Shown piece after piece: positions 32,248 through 40,324 of a DNA stretch of 64,000 nt; position 1 is the stretch's first letter; each line of letters begins with the position of its first letter. The stretch comes from Prauserella flavalba (GTDB lineage Bacteria; Actinomycetota; Actinomycetes; Mycobacteriales; Pseudonocardiaceae). The notes below the pieces were generated by a model. It saw only the letters and a list, made by a program, of their open reading frames with translations, was not told the origin of the DNA and made no database searches. Made by a program: the position numbers and the translations under genes. The stretch is taken from positions 44,852-108,851 of the forward strand of contig NZ_MASU01000019.1 in assembly GCF_003202235.1 (NCBI RefSeq). The letters run 5' to 3'.

Positions 32248-33324
32248 ATGACAGCCACGACCTCGCCCGAGGACATGTCGATCACGCGGATCGAGTCCGC
32301 CACCCACGAGGAGATCCGCTACTGTCACGACCAGCGCAGCGGATTGCGCGCCATCATCGCCATCCACGACACCACGCTCGGCCCCGCGCTGGGCGGAACC
32401 CGGTTCCGGCCCTACCCGGATGTCGAGAGCGCGCTCGAGGACGCGCGCAGGCTCAGCGAGGGGATGACGTACAAGGCAGCGGTGGCAGGCCTCGACCTCG
32501 GCGGCGGCAAGGCGGTGGTCATCGGCGATCCAGCGACCGCCAGAACGCCCCGGCTGCTGGAGGCCTACGGCCGGTTCGTCGGCTCGTTCGACGGCCGCTA
32601 CATCACGGCCTGTGATGTCGGGACGACGTCGCAGGACATGGACGTGATCAGCAGAAGCACCGAGCACGTCGTCGCACGCACCGAGGCGGCCGGCGGGCTG
32701 GGGGACAGCGGGTACTCCACCGCGTACGGCGTCTTCGCGAGCCTGCGCGCGGCCGTCGAACATTCGACGGGACAAGGGGATCTGAACGGCGTCCGGGTCG
32801 GTGTCGAGGGAGCGGGCAAGGTCGGTTCCCAGCTGGTGGGCCTCCTGCTCGAGGACGGTGCCTCCGTGCTGTTCAGCGAACCCGACGGCGAGGCACGGAC
32901 GAGACTGCTCCAAAGGCACCCCGGGATCGTGCACACCGAGTCCGTGCTCGACTCGGACGTCGACGTGTACGCGCCCTGCGCACTCGGAGCCACGCTGACG
33001 TCCGGTTCCGCCGAGGCCATCACCGCGCGGATCGTCTGCGGCGCCGCGAACAACCAGCTCGCGGACCCCGGCGTCGAGCCCCGGCTGGCCGCCCGCGGCA
33101 TCGTCTGGGTGCCCGACTACGTGGCGAACGCCGGAGGTCTCGTCCAAGTCGCCGTCGAGCGTGCAGGCGGCACGCTCGCACAGGCCAGGTCGCGCATCGG
33201 AAAGCTGACCGGGTTCGTGGGCGAGATCCTCCGCACGGCTGCCGCCGACTCCGTGACCCCTGGCCAGGCCGCGCGCCGGATCGCCGAGGAACGCTTGCGC
33301 AAGGCGGCTTCGCGATCGACGTAG
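32248..33324 (+). CDS. Leucine/phenylalanine/valine-type amino-acid dehydrogenase
   Basis: NAD-dependent deamination of an amino acid to its 2-oxo acid. The ATG at 32248 follows CGGAGG and gives 358 residues; the very long upstream frame is a shadow of the preceding gene. The catalytic domain has LGGTRFRPYPD, then YKAAVAGLDLGGGKAVV with both lysines of the family. The nucleotide domain is VGVEGAGKVGSQLVGLLL. CGAANNQLAD and WVPDYVANAGG close the active site. It lies 20 nt after the ferredoxin oxidoreductase, to which it can feed 2-oxo acid directly. Side-chain preference among Leu, Val and Phe is not resolved. Confidence 0.93.
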   Translation: MTATTSPEDMSITRIESATHEEIRYCHDQRSGLRAIIAIHDTTLGPALGGTRFRPYPDVESALEDARRLSEGMTYKAAVAGLDLGGGKAVVIGDPATARTPRLLEAYGRFVGSFDGRYITACDVGTTSQDMDVISRSTEHVVARTEAAGGLGDSGYSTAYGVFASLRAAVEHSTGQGDLNGVRVGVEGAGKVGSQLVGLLLEDGASVLFSEPDGEARTRLLQRHPGIVHTESVLDSDVDVYAPCALGATLTSGSAEAITARIVCGAANNQLADPGVEPRLAARGIVWVPDYVANAGGLVQVAVERAGGTLAQARSRIGKLTGFVGEILRTAAADSVTPGQAARRIAEERLRKAASRST

Positions 33325-33492
33325 GTCTTGTCCGTCGACGCCACGTACGGGTGCACCGTGCACAGTGGTCCGTTCGCAGGTTCGTCGTCGTGACCGATGC
33401 GAGGAAACGGGGCTGATTCCTAACGTTGGGTGCAGGCCAGTCCGGATTCCCGGGGGTTCACCAGGCCACCCCACACGACAGGAGTCTCTCTC

Positions 33493-34506
33493 ATGACCTA
33501 CCCCGTCCGAAGCCGGCTGGGGGTGTTGCTCGGCAGCACCACACCGCCAGAACAGATCGGCAAGCTCGCCGCGGACGCGGAGTCCGCGGGGTACGGCGAG
33601 TTGTGGCTCCCGGAGGATTACTTCTTCCTCGGCGGGGTCGCCGGTGCCGCGATCGCTCTCGGTGCCACCACGAGGATTCCGGTGGGTATCGGCGTCGTCT
33701 CCTCGGTGGTCCGCCATCCGGCGCTGCTCGCCATGGAGATCGCGACGCTGGCGCGGGCTTACCCCGGCAGGCTGATGCCGGGCATCGGGCACGGTGTTCC
33801 CGGATGGACGGCACAGATGGGGCTGACCCAGAAGTCCCCGATGAGCGCCCTGCGCGAAACGCTGACCGGTGTCAGGGCGTTGCTCCGTGGGGAGACGGTC
33901 GACGACGAGGGGCGGTTCGCCAGCTTCCGGCAGGTCGCACTCACGCACTCGGTTCCCGAGCCCGTGCCGCTGTTCACCGGGGTGCTCGGGGACAAGGGCC
34001 TTGAGCTGACCGGACGGCTCGCGGACGGCCTGCTGGTCAGCGCGCTCGCGCCGGTGGAGTACGTGCGTGCCGCGCGGCGGAAACTGGACGCCGCCGCCGC
34101 TGCGGCGGGGCGCACGGAGCGCATCACGATCAGCGTGCTGGCCGCCGCCAACGTCACGAGGGACCCGAGCCAGGTGGCCGCCGCGAGGGACGCGCTCAAG
34201 GCGGTGCTGGCCTTCTATCTCGCCGCGACGGGTCCCGCGCCGTTGTTCGGCGCCGTCGGTGCCAACGAACAGCTCGCGGACATGCTCTCCCGCGGCGGCC
34301 CGGAGGTCGTCGCCGCCGAGATGCCGGACGAGTGGCTCGACATCTTCGGCGTCGTCGGTGACCAGGAGGCGGCGCGGTCCCGCCTCACGGAGTACCTCGA
34401 CGCCGGTGCCGACAACGTCTCCATCGCCACCGTGGTCGCCGAAGGAGCGGACGAGACCCTCGCCGCCGTCGGCGAGCTGACCAGTGAGTTCACCTACTGC
34501 AAATGA
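33493..34506 (+). CDS. LLM-class flavin/F420-dependent oxidoreductase
   Basis: Luciferase-like TIM-barrel protein of 337 residues from the ATG at 33493. Family motifs: YGELWLPEDYFFLGG near the start, RIPVGIGVVSSVVRHPALLA, ATLARAYPGRLMPGIGHG, and ELTGRLADGLLVSA. It uses FMN or F420. It is the first gene of an operon whose other members are hydrolases typical of cyclic-amide degradation. It may therefore oxidise a heterocycle before ring opening, but it is not obviously RutA-like. The spacer to the next start is 11 nt. The coenzyme choice cannot be read with certainty. Confidence 0.9.
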   Translation: MTYPVRSRLGVLLGSTTPPEQIGKLAADAESAGYGELWLPEDYFFLGGVAGAAIALGATTRIPVGIGVVSSVVRHPALLAMEIATLARAYPGRLMPGIGHGVPGWTAQMGLTQKSPMSALRETLTGVRALLRGETVDDEGRFASFRQVALTHSVPEPVPLFTGVLGDKGLELTGRLADGLLVSALAPVEYVRAARRKLDAAAAAAGRTERITISVLAAANVTRDPSQVAAARDALKAVLAFYLAATGPAPLFGAVGANEQLADMLSRGGPEVVAAEMPDEWLDIFGVVGDQEAARSRLTEYLDAGADNVSIATVVAEGADETLAAVGELTSEFTYCK

Positions 34507-34517
34507 AAGGGCACGAC

Positions 34518-34967
34518 ATGAGCACTGACCTCGAACAGATCCTCGCCGTTCACCGTGGCTGGTACGAGTCGAACGTCGGGCTGGTCGCCGACTCGATGCT
34601 GCCGTACTTCCCTTCCGGGGACGGCTACCACCAGTTCAACACCAACGGCCACACCTACCACGGCGTCATGGACAAGCACCGGCTGTGGGTCAACGCGCAG
34701 AAGCTGGGCGTGAACATCACCGCGATCAAGGACGTCGCCGACCCGGACGTGCAGATCTTCGGCGACGTGGCGCTGCTGACGGCCGAGGGAGTGGCGGAGA
34801 TGGTGCTGCCGACCCCCGATGGCGGGCTGTCGGAGCCGGCCCAGACGCCGTTCCGGGCGACCGAGTTCTACCGGCGCGACGACGGCAACGGGAAGCCGGA
34901 GTGGCGGATCTGGCACATGCACGCCAGCGTCGCCGACAAGGTGATGCCGAAGTACGGGACGGAATGA
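34518..34967 (+). CDS. NTF2/SnoaL-like small protein
   Basis: 149 residues from ATG 34518, which has AAAGGG 6 nt upstream; an ATG at 34503 overlapping the previous stop is also in frame but less well placed. EQILAVHRGWYESNVGLV opens a helix-rich start. GYHQFNTNGHTYHGVMDKHR, ATEFYRRDDG and WHMHASVADK follow, as in NTF2-like enzymes or chaperones. No catalytic role can be assigned. It sits between the LLM enzyme and an alpha/beta hydrolase with an ATGA overlap at its end, implying tight co-expression. Confidence 0.8.
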   Translation: MSTDLEQILAVHRGWYESNVGLVADSMLPYFPSGDGYHQFNTNGHTYHGVMDKHRLWVNAQKLGVNITAIKDVADPDVQIFGDVALLTAEGVAEMVLPTPDGGLSEPAQTPFRATEFYRRDDGNGKPEWRIWHMHASVADKVMPKYGTE

Positions 34968-35785
34968 CGATGGCGCTGGAAGGTTTCAGCGTCGACGGGC
35001 CTGCGGGCCGGCTCTCGGTGTTGCGCACCACCGACGCCCGGCACGGCGATCCGCTCGTGCTCCTCCATCCCATCAACTCCGCCGCAGTGGTCTGGACCGA
35101 TGTCGCCGCTCGCCTCGACCGGCCCGTCGTGGCCGTCGACCTTCGCGGGCACGGCGGCTCCGTGGCGGAGGGCCCGTTCACCGTGGAGGAGGGGTATGTG
35201 CCGGACGTGCTCGCGGTCCTCGACGGCCTCGGGCTGGACCGGGTGCATCTGGGCGGCGGTTCGCTCGGCGGCACGATCTCCGTGGCGCTGGCCGCGCTGT
35301 ACCCGCAGCGGGTGCTCAGCGTGACGACGTTCGGCTCGACGCTCGGCACCGGGGTGCCCGCCGAGCAGATCGACGCGATGGTCGCCGAGCTGCGGGCCAA
35401 GGGAACCGCCGGCTACTTCGCCGACCTCGTCCCACAGGTCGTGGGGTCAGCTCATCGCGGGTCCGCGCGAGTGCTGCAGGTGATGGCAGAGGCGGTCGGC
35501 GCTCGTTCGGAAGCGGTGATCGCCGAGATCCTCCACGGGGCCTTCGGGGCCGACATCCGGCATCTCGCCGGCAAGGTCGCTGCCACCGGCATCCCCGTCG
35601 TGGCGGTGGCGGGCACCGAGGACGTCACCTGTCCGCCCGCGATGTCGCGGGAACTGGCCGAGACCACAGGGGGCACCGCCACGACCCTCGCCGGGGTCGG
35701 TCACCTGCCGATGCTGGAGGAGCCCGACCGCGTCGCGGAGATCCTGCGCGGAAACATCGCGACGGTCACGGGAGCGGCCTCGTGA
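34964..35785 (+). CDS. Alpha/beta-hydrolase
   Basis: 273-residue hydrolase from an ATG in an ATGA overlap. The oxyanion region is PLVLLHPINSAAVVW. The nucleophile Ser lies in HLGGGSLGGTIS. The acid Asp is in VAVAGTEDVTCPP and the His in GVGHLPMLEEP. All three catalytic positions are present, so an active esterase, lactonase or C-C hydrolase is expected. In the operon it would act on the product of the LLM flavoprotein. It overlaps DUF1028 by GTGA. Confidence 0.9.
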   Translation: MTMALEGFSVDGPAGRLSVLRTTDARHGDPLVLLHPINSAAVVWTDVAARLDRPVVAVDLRGHGGSVAEGPFTVEEGYVPDVLAVLDGLGLDRVHLGGGSLGGTISVALAALYPQRVLSVTTFGSTLGTGVPAEQIDAMVAELRAKGTAGYFADLVPQVVGSAHRGSARVLQVMAEAVGARSEAVIAEILHGAFGADIRHLAGKVAATGIPVVAVAGTEDVTCPPAMSRELAETTGGTATTLAGVGHLPMLEEPDRVAEILRGNIATVTGAAS

Positions 35786-36720
35786 CCTACTCGATCGTCG
35801 CGCGGGATCCCGGCACCGGGGAACTCGGCGTCGGCACGCAGACCCACTTCTTCGGGGTCGGCGCGTTGCTGCCCTGGGCGGAGGCGGGTGTCGGCGCGGT
35901 CGCCACCCAGGCCTTCGTGAACGTGGGTCACGGGCCGCATGGCCTGGAGCTGTTGCGAGCGGGGGCTTCCGCTCCCACCACTGTGGACGTTCTGGTGGAG
36001 GGGGACCCGGACTGCGCTTATCGCCAGCTCGGCGTTGTCGACGCACAGGGCCGGGTCGGCACGCACACGGGCGCGTCCTGCGCGCCCCACGCAGGCAGCG
36101 CCCGGGGCGAGCAGGTGACAGTGCAGGGCAACATGCTCGCCGGCCCGGACGTGTGCCGTGCCGCGCTCGCGGCGTTCGAGTCCGCGGACGGTGACCTCGC
36201 CGACCGGATCCTCGCTGGACTGCACGCCGCGGAGGCCCGGGGAGGCGACGTGCGCGGCAGACAGTCGGCAGCGTTGCTGGTGGTCTCGGGCAGGCGCAGC
36301 ACGACCCCGTGGACGGAAGTGGTCGTCGACCTGCGTGTCGACGACCACGCGGATCCGCTCGCCGAGCTGTCCCGGCTGCTGCCCCGTGCCCGCGCGTTCG
36401 CGGCCGTCGGCGGGGTGATGTTCGCGCGGGGCCTGGCTCTCGGCCCCTTCGAGGGGGTCGGACCGGACGAGCTGGAGGAGCGGCTGCGCGAGCTCGCGCA
36501 GGCGGCCGAGGTCATCGGTCCGGAGAACCGAGAAGCCGACTTCTGGCGCGCGGTGCTCCTCGCGCGTGCCGGGCGGTACGAGGAGGCCGCCGGCCTGTTC
36601 GCCGAGGTCGTCGCGTTCCGGCCCGCGTTGTTGCGCTTCGCCGAGGGACTCGCGCCACTGGGGTTCCTCGACGACAAGGCGCTGGCCGGGCTCACCTCGC
36701 GCGCCGGGGAGCGGGTATGA
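35782..36720 (+). CDS. DUF1028 Ntn-hydrolase-like protein
   Basis: 312-residue protein from GTG 35782. The start MTYSIVARDPGTGELGVGTQ and PWAEAGVGAVATQAFVN match DUF1028. After Met removal the Thr at position 2 could be the N-terminal nucleophile, as in Ntn hydrolases. The C-terminal third is a helical TPR-like segment (AGRYEEAAGLFAEVVA) that goes beyond the hydrolase core. DUF1028 proteins recur in clusters with amidohydrolases and M20 enzymes, suggesting amide-bond hydrolysis; no substrate is known to me. It overlaps the M20 gene by ATGA. Confidence 0.85.
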   Translation: MTYSIVARDPGTGELGVGTQTHFFGVGALLPWAEAGVGAVATQAFVNVGHGPHGLELLRAGASAPTTVDVLVEGDPDCAYRQLGVVDAQGRVGTHTGASCAPHAGSARGEQVTVQGNMLAGPDVCRAALAAFESADGDLADRILAGLHAAEARGGDVRGRQSAALLVVSGRRSTTPWTEVVVDLRVDDHADPLAELSRLLPRARAFAAVGGVMFARGLALGPFEGVGPDELEERLRELAQAAEVIGPENREADFWRAVLLARAGRYEEAAGLFAEVVAFRPALLRFAEGLAPLGFLDDKALAGLTSRAGERV

Positions 36721-37865
36721 GCGCCGAGGCGGCCGCCGCGGCCGTCGACGCCGGGCGGGTGACGGAGCTGGCGGCCGAGCTGATCCGCTGCGACACCCGC
36801 AATCCCCCCGGGGACGAACGGCCCGTGGTCGAGCCGCTGCGGGCGGTGCTGCGCGAGCTGGGTGCCGAGGTCGATATCGTGGAGCCCGAGCCGGGCAGGC
36901 CGTCGGTGCTGGCCCGCATCGGTTCCGGCGACGGACCCACCCTGCTGGTCAACGGGCATGTCGATGTCGTTCCGGTGGTCGAGTCGGAATGGTCGGTGCC
37001 CCCGTTCGCCGGGCACGTACGCGACGGGTTGCTCTACGGCAGGGGAGCCTGCGACATGAAAGGCGGGATCGCCGCCGCGCTGGAGGGGGTGCGGGCCTGC
37101 GGTGACGCCGGTGTGGTTCCCGCGGCGAACCTCGTGTTCCACCTCGTGGCCGACGAGGAGACCGGCAGCCGGGTGGGTACCGAGGCACTGGTCGCCGCGG
37201 GGCTCGTGCGGGCCGACGCGGCGGTCGTGCCCGAGCCCAGCGAGTTGCAGGTGTGCGTGGCCGAGCGTGGTTCGCTGCTGGTGGAGATCGTCGTACGCGG
37301 GCGGGCCGCGCACGGCAGTGACCCCGCCGCCGGGCACTCCGCGGTCGCCGACGCGGCGCGGCTGGTGTCCGCGTTGCACCTGGCCGACTTCGGTGTGGAG
37401 GCGCATCCGCTGCTCGGCGCGCCCACCTGCAACGTCGGCATCGTTCGCGGTGGAACCGCGGCCAACATCGTGGCCTCAGAGTGCCGGCTGCGGGCGGATC
37501 GCAGGGTGCTGCCGGGCCAGACGCGTGAGGAGGCGCTGCGGACCCTGACCGAGTCGATCGACGCCGAGGGGGACTTCGACTACGACATCGACGTTCTCGC
37601 CTTCGCCGAGGGGTCGGAGCTGGACGCCGCGCACCCGTTCGTGTCCGAGGTGCGGAAGGCGGCAGGTCAGGCCCCGGTCCGGGGGCTGTATCTGGGGACG
37701 GACGCGCGGTTCCTCCGCAACCAGCTCGGCATCCCGGCCGTCGTGTACGGGCCGGGCTCGATGACCGTGGCGCACGCCGCCGACGAGCATGTCCCGGTCG
37801 CCGAGCTGGTCACCGCGGCCCGCACCTTCGCCAGGTTGTACGCGACCTTCGGCGGTGGCGGTTAG
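36717..37865 (+). CDS. M20-family metallohydrolase (ArgE/DapE-type deacylase)
   Basis: 382-residue zinc amidohydrolase. The ATG at 36717 is in an ATGA overlap; the longer upstream frame is a shadow of DUF1028. Zinc and catalytic residues are visible: His and Asp in LVNGHVDVVPV, Asp in GRGACDMKGGIAAAL, Glu-Glu in VADEETGSR and a late His in HAADEHVPV. The inserted dimerisation domain begins VAERGSLLVEIVVRG. It should remove an acyl or carbamoyl group from an amino-acid-like product. Being inside the operon with DUF1028 and a HyuA-like protein, it probably completes the opening of a cyclic amide, but this is inference. Confidence 0.92.
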   Translation: MSAEAAAAAVDAGRVTELAAELIRCDTRNPPGDERPVVEPLRAVLRELGAEVDIVEPEPGRPSVLARIGSGDGPTLLVNGHVDVVPVVESEWSVPPFAGHVRDGLLYGRGACDMKGGIAAALEGVRACGDAGVVPAANLVFHLVADEETGSRVGTEALVAAGLVRADAAVVPEPSELQVCVAERGSLLVEIVVRGRAAHGSDPAAGHSAVADAARLVSALHLADFGVEAHPLLGAPTCNVGIVRGGTAANIVASECRLRADRRVLPGQTREEALRTLTESIDAEGDFDYDIDVLAFAEGSELDAAHPFVSEVRKAAGQAPVRGLYLGTDARFLRNQLGIPAVVYGPGSMTVAHAADEHVPVAELVTAARTFARLYATFGGGG

Positions 37866-37874
37866 GGTTCCCGG

Positions 37875-38963
37875 ATGGAGCGGGTGACCGAGAGCGCGAT
37901 CGGCGACATCGTGCGCGGGGCCGTGCATTTCGGCAGCGGGGGCGGCGGTGACCCCCACCTGGGAGGGCAGCTGCTGACCGCGGCCGTCCGCCAGTACGGG
38001 CCCGTTCCGCTCGTGCGGGCCGAGGCTCTCGCCCCCGATGCTCTCGTGCTGCCCGTGGTCTCCGCGGGCGCGCCGTATGCCCTGCTGGAGAAGGCGCACA
38101 GCGTCCACGAGGCGGAGGCCCTGCGTGCGGCGGTGGAGGCGAGGGCCGGGCGGGAGTGCGCCGCGGTGCTGCCGGTGCAGCTCGGCAGCGCCAACGTGGC
38201 CGTGCCTCTGGCCGTCGCGGCCCGGCTCGGGCTGCCCTGCCTGGACGCCGACCTGATGCGGCGCACGCTTCCCTCGATCGACATGACCCTGTTGAGGTTG
38301 CTGGGGCACCCGGTGCCGCCGGTCACCCTGGTCGGCTGCACGGGTGCCCAGGTGGAGTTCAGCAGCGGTGACAGCGCTGTGCTCAGCGAGCTGCTTCGCG
38401 CCGTGATGCCCGGTCTCGGACTGGTCGCGCTCGCCAGCGCGTACGGGGTGACCGCGGGAGACTGCGCCCGGCTCGGGGTCGACGGATCCATCAGCGACTG
38501 CGCCAGGATCGGCGCGGCGCTCGCCGCCGTCACGCCGGGAAGCGACGAGGGGTACGCGCCGTTCCTGCACGCGTGCGGCGGCCGCATGGTGTGCACGGCG
38601 ACGGTGGCCGAGCTCGTGCAGCATTCCACCGACGGCTGGCCACGTGGAGTGGTCTCCCTGAACACGTCGGAAGACTTCGTGCGGATCGACTTCCAGAACG
38701 AGAACCTGATCGTCAGCAGGTCCGGCACGGTGCTGGCGACCGTGCCGGACCTGATCTCCCTGGCGGACGCCGACACGGGCATCCTGTTGCAGACCACCGA
38801 CCTCGCACTCGGTCAGGATGTCCATGTCATCACCAGCCCCGTCGACGAACGCTGGCACACGCCGGCCGGGCTGGACCTGGTGGGACCGCGCGCGTTCGGC
38901 TACGCCGTCGATCCGGTTCGGTTCGACGGCACGGCCACCCTGGTCTCGGCCGGTCCACGATGA
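37875..38963 (+). CDS. DUF917-family protein
   Basis: 362 residues from ATG 37875. The glycine-rich start VHFGSGGGGDPHLGGQLL and SAGAPYALLEKAHSV are the family hallmarks; NENLIVSRSGTVLATVPDLI is typical of the C-terminal half. DUF917 proteins co-occur with hydantoinase/oxoprolinase proteins and PucR regulators, but their reaction is unknown to me. This copy is complete and overlaps the HyuA-like gene by ATGA, so the two are likely subunits of one system. Confidence 0.85.
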   Translation: MERVTESAIGDIVRGAVHFGSGGGGDPHLGGQLLTAAVRQYGPVPLVRAEALAPDALVLPVVSAGAPYALLEKAHSVHEAEALRAAVEARAGRECAAVLPVQLGSANVAVPLAVAARLGLPCLDADLMRRTLPSIDMTLLRLLGHPVPPVTLVGCTGAQVEFSSGDSAVLSELLRAVMPGLGLVALASAYGVTAGDCARLGVDGSISDCARIGAALAAVTPGSDEGYAPFLHACGGRMVCTATVAELVQHSTDGWPRGVVSLNTSEDFVRIDFQNENLIVSRSGTVLATVPDLISLADADTGILLQTTDLALGQDVHVITSPVDERWHTPAGLDLVGPRAFGYAVDPVRFDGTATLVSAGPR

Positions 38964-40324
38964 CGAGGCCTGCGGAAACCCGGCTGCGGGTGGGTGTCGA
39001 CGGTGTCCGAGCCCGCGCGGTGGCCGTCGACGGGGAAGGCCGGCTCGTCGCCGTCCACCGGGGCCGGCGAGGCGACTCGCCCGCGCGCGTGCTCGACGCG
39101 TTGTTCCGCCGTGGTGCCGGCACGGCGTCGACGGACCGGGTGGTGGCGATCCTGCCGGACCTGACGCTCGCCGGGTCGGCCCGGCGGGCACGCGTCGGCG
39201 TCTTGCGCATCGGCGCGCCCGCCGCGACCGCTGTGCCGCCGCTGGCCGGCTGGACCACCGAGCGGGCGAGTCTCGCCGGACCGGTGGCGATGGTGGGCGG
39301 TGGACACGAGTACGACGGGCGGGTCGCGGCGCCGCTGGACGTGCCCGCGGTGGCGGCGTTCGCGCGGACGTGTGCGGGAAAGGTCGACGCGATCGCGCTC
39401 ACCGGGGTGAACGCGCTCGAGAACCCCGAGCACGAACAGCTGGCCGCCGCGGTGATCGCCGAGGAACTCGGGCCGGACGTCCCCGTGGTCCGCGGCGCGG
39501 AGACGGAGGCGCTCGGGCTGCTGGAGCGCGAGAACACGGCGGTACTGGACGCGGCGCTGGCCCGCGCTGCCCGCGCGCACATCGACGAGCTGAGCGCGTC
39601 GGTCCGCGGTCACGCCCCTGGCGCGGCCCTGTATCTGGTCCGGGGTGACGGCACGGTGCTGCCCGCGCTCGACGGGTACCGGCACGCGACGGCATGGCGC
39701 GGGGCCGCCCTCGGCGGGCTGCTCCACGGGGCGGCGCGGTTGGCGGGCGTGCCGTCGGCGATCGTCGTCGAGGTGACCGCCGACCGGGCGGTGGTCGGAA
39801 CCACGATCGACGGCCTGCTGCCGGATTCCGGGCTCCCGCGCGAGATCGACGGCGTCCGGACGGGGCTGAGGGCGCCCAGGCTGACCGTGATCCAGCGGCG
39901 CGACGCCGCCTTCACAGGACGGCTGCACGCGGCGCTCGCCCGCGCGGGAGGAGGGCCGGACGAGCTACCGGTCGTGCTCGTCGGCGAGGCGCCGGACGAC
40001 CTGCCCGCCCTCCCTGGCATCGCGCCGATCAGGCCCGAGGACGGCGATCTCGCCGCCGCGTTCGGCGCCGCGGCCGCCGAGGCGGCGGGCTCCGTCGACC
40101 GGATCTTCTGGCAGGGCACCGGTGGAGGGCAGGACTCGGTGACCCGCGCACGCATGCTGGCGCTGGACGCCGCGTTGCGTGCGGGCGCGGATCCGCGGAA
40201 GCTGCGGGAGACTCCGGTGAGGGAGGCGCTGATGACCTACGTGCCCGTGCCTGCCGCACGTCTCCAGGTGACCGCCGTGGGGCCGTTGCTCGAACTCGCC
40301 GACGTCGCAGCGGTGGAGCCGTGA
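38960..40324 (+). CDS. Hydantoinase/oxoprolinase (HyuA-like) protein, shortened
   Basis: 454 residues from ATG 38960. The N-terminal ASKHA-type phosphate segment RLRVGVDGVRARAVAVDGEG is recognisable but lacks the usual DTGGT; TGVNALENPEHEQ and WRGAALGGLLHGAARLAGV follow. HyuA/OPLA subunits are usually about 650-700 residues, so this is a reduced member, also matching a family that pairs with DUF917. ATP-dependent opening of a hydantoin- or lactam-like ring is the family role, but the altered phosphate motif makes activity uncertain. The PucR gene overlaps its stop. Confidence 0.82.
   Translation: MTRPAETRLRVGVDGVRARAVAVDGEGRLVAVHRGRRGDSPARVLDALFRRGAGTASTDRVVAILPDLTLAGSARRARVGVLRIGAPAATAVPPLAGWTTERASLAGPVAMVGGGHEYDGRVAAPLDVPAVAAFARTCAGKVDAIALTGVNALENPEHEQLAAAVIAEELGPDVPVVRGAETEALGLLERENTAVLDAALARAARAHIDELSASVRGHAPGAALYLVRGDGTVLPALDGYRHATAWRGAALGGLLHGAARLAGVPSAIVVEVTADRAVVGTTIDGLLPDSGLPREIDGVRTGLRAPRLTVIQRRDAAFTGRLHAALARAGGGPDELPVVLVGEAPDDLPALPGIAPIRPEDGDLAAAFGAAAAEAAGSVDRIFWQGTGGGQDSVTRARMLALDAALRAGADPRKLRETPVREALMTYVPVPAARLQVTAVGPLLELADVAAVEP

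Noticed and set aside
34503..34517. Alternative start MKGHD for the NTF2-like protein
   Set aside because: It overlaps the LLM stop but has no ribosome site; AAAGGG is correctly placed for ATG 34518. Not excluded entirely.
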